Notes under the pieces: model-generated | What the model was told of the DNA's origin: nothing | The model's database searches: none | Seen by the model: only the letters and a program-made list of their open reading frames with translations | From: Neodiprion pinetum | Lineage: Eukaryota; Arthropoda; Insecta; Hymenoptera; Diprionidae | Assembly: GCF_021155775.2 (NCBI RefSeq) | Contig: NC_060237.1 | Location: 17,320,970 to 17,384,969, forward strand | DNA: 64,000 nt | Direction: 5' to 3' | Shown here: positions 63,952 to 64,000 of the stretch, in pieces | Layout: each line of letters opens with the position of its first letter | Position numbering within the stretch: the first letter of the stretch is position 1 | Translations under genes and position numbers: made by a program

Positions 63952-64000
63952 TCGCTTGCAGCGGCACGGACGAGCGTCAGGTGCCCGACTATCCGTTTTC

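Larger units (their letters stand above)
63572..64000 (-). promoter_or_regulatory. gro: groucho 5' leader / promoter-proximal region
   Basis: This is the sequence immediately upstream of the gro start codon. It is GC-richer than the introns and, on the minus strand, rich in TGTG and GTGCG strings typical of insect 5' leaders. It holds a mixed CA/GA repeat (63692-63743). A TATA-like TATATTTATAG lies near 63631-63642, about 70 bases before the ATG, so either a short leader from a TATA promoter or a long leader reaching past the window edge is possible. An upstream open frame of 53 codons lies at 63790-63951. The transcription start cannot be fixed from sequence alone. Confidence 0.6.

Noticed and set aside
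1..64000. tRNA genes or CRISPR arrays
   Set aside because: No cloverleaf-compatible A/B box pair and no regularly spaced direct repeats were found; the repeats present are foldbacks or simple tandem arrays.

Overview
The window is eukaryotic, AT-rich and almost entirely intronic. It reads as an insect genome: groucho exons with classical GT-AG introns of 4 to 21 kb, many short foldback (MITE-like) elements, and abundant microsatellites. The Gly/Pro-rich exon at 8396-8678 is insect-Groucho-like and suggests Hymenoptera. That placement is inference, because no sequence here fixes the species.

Main content: the 5' part of groucho (gro/TLE, a transcriptional co-repressor) lies on the minus strand. 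It starts with the ATG at 63571 and runs leftward to at least 8396. I can place seven coding exons: exon 1 (63512-63571), exon 2 (42072-42169), two alternative versions of exon 3 (37687-37750 and 36079-36142), exon 4 (32473-32517), exon 5 (19301-19438) and exon 6 (8396-8678). All junctions have GT/AG signals and the phases agree. Together they encode about 229 residues: the N-terminus, the whole Q (tetramerisation) domain and the start of the GP region. The CcN, SP and WD40 parts lie beyond the left edge.

The most notable feature is the exon 3 pair. The two exons are homologous, both 64 nt, and have the same phases, but encode different versions (14 of 21 residues identical) of one Q-domain helix segment. 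Including both, or skipping both, shifts the frame into a stop, so productive mRNA must contain exactly one.

On the plus strand near the left edge (2453-3969), four exons join in frame into a small basic protein of about 182 residues that I do not recognise. If gro continues to the left, this gene is nested in a gro intron on the opposite strand.

The rest is intron. It holds several foldback families, some with clear target-site duplications (TTAA, TA, 8 bp, 11 bp). One three-copy family carries a GCGCATGCGC palindrome in both arms, matching the NRF-1/Erect wing site. There are also simple-sequence tracts and a few GC-richer unique islands that could be cis-regulatory modules. No tRNA, rRNA, CRISPR array or intact transposase gene was found.
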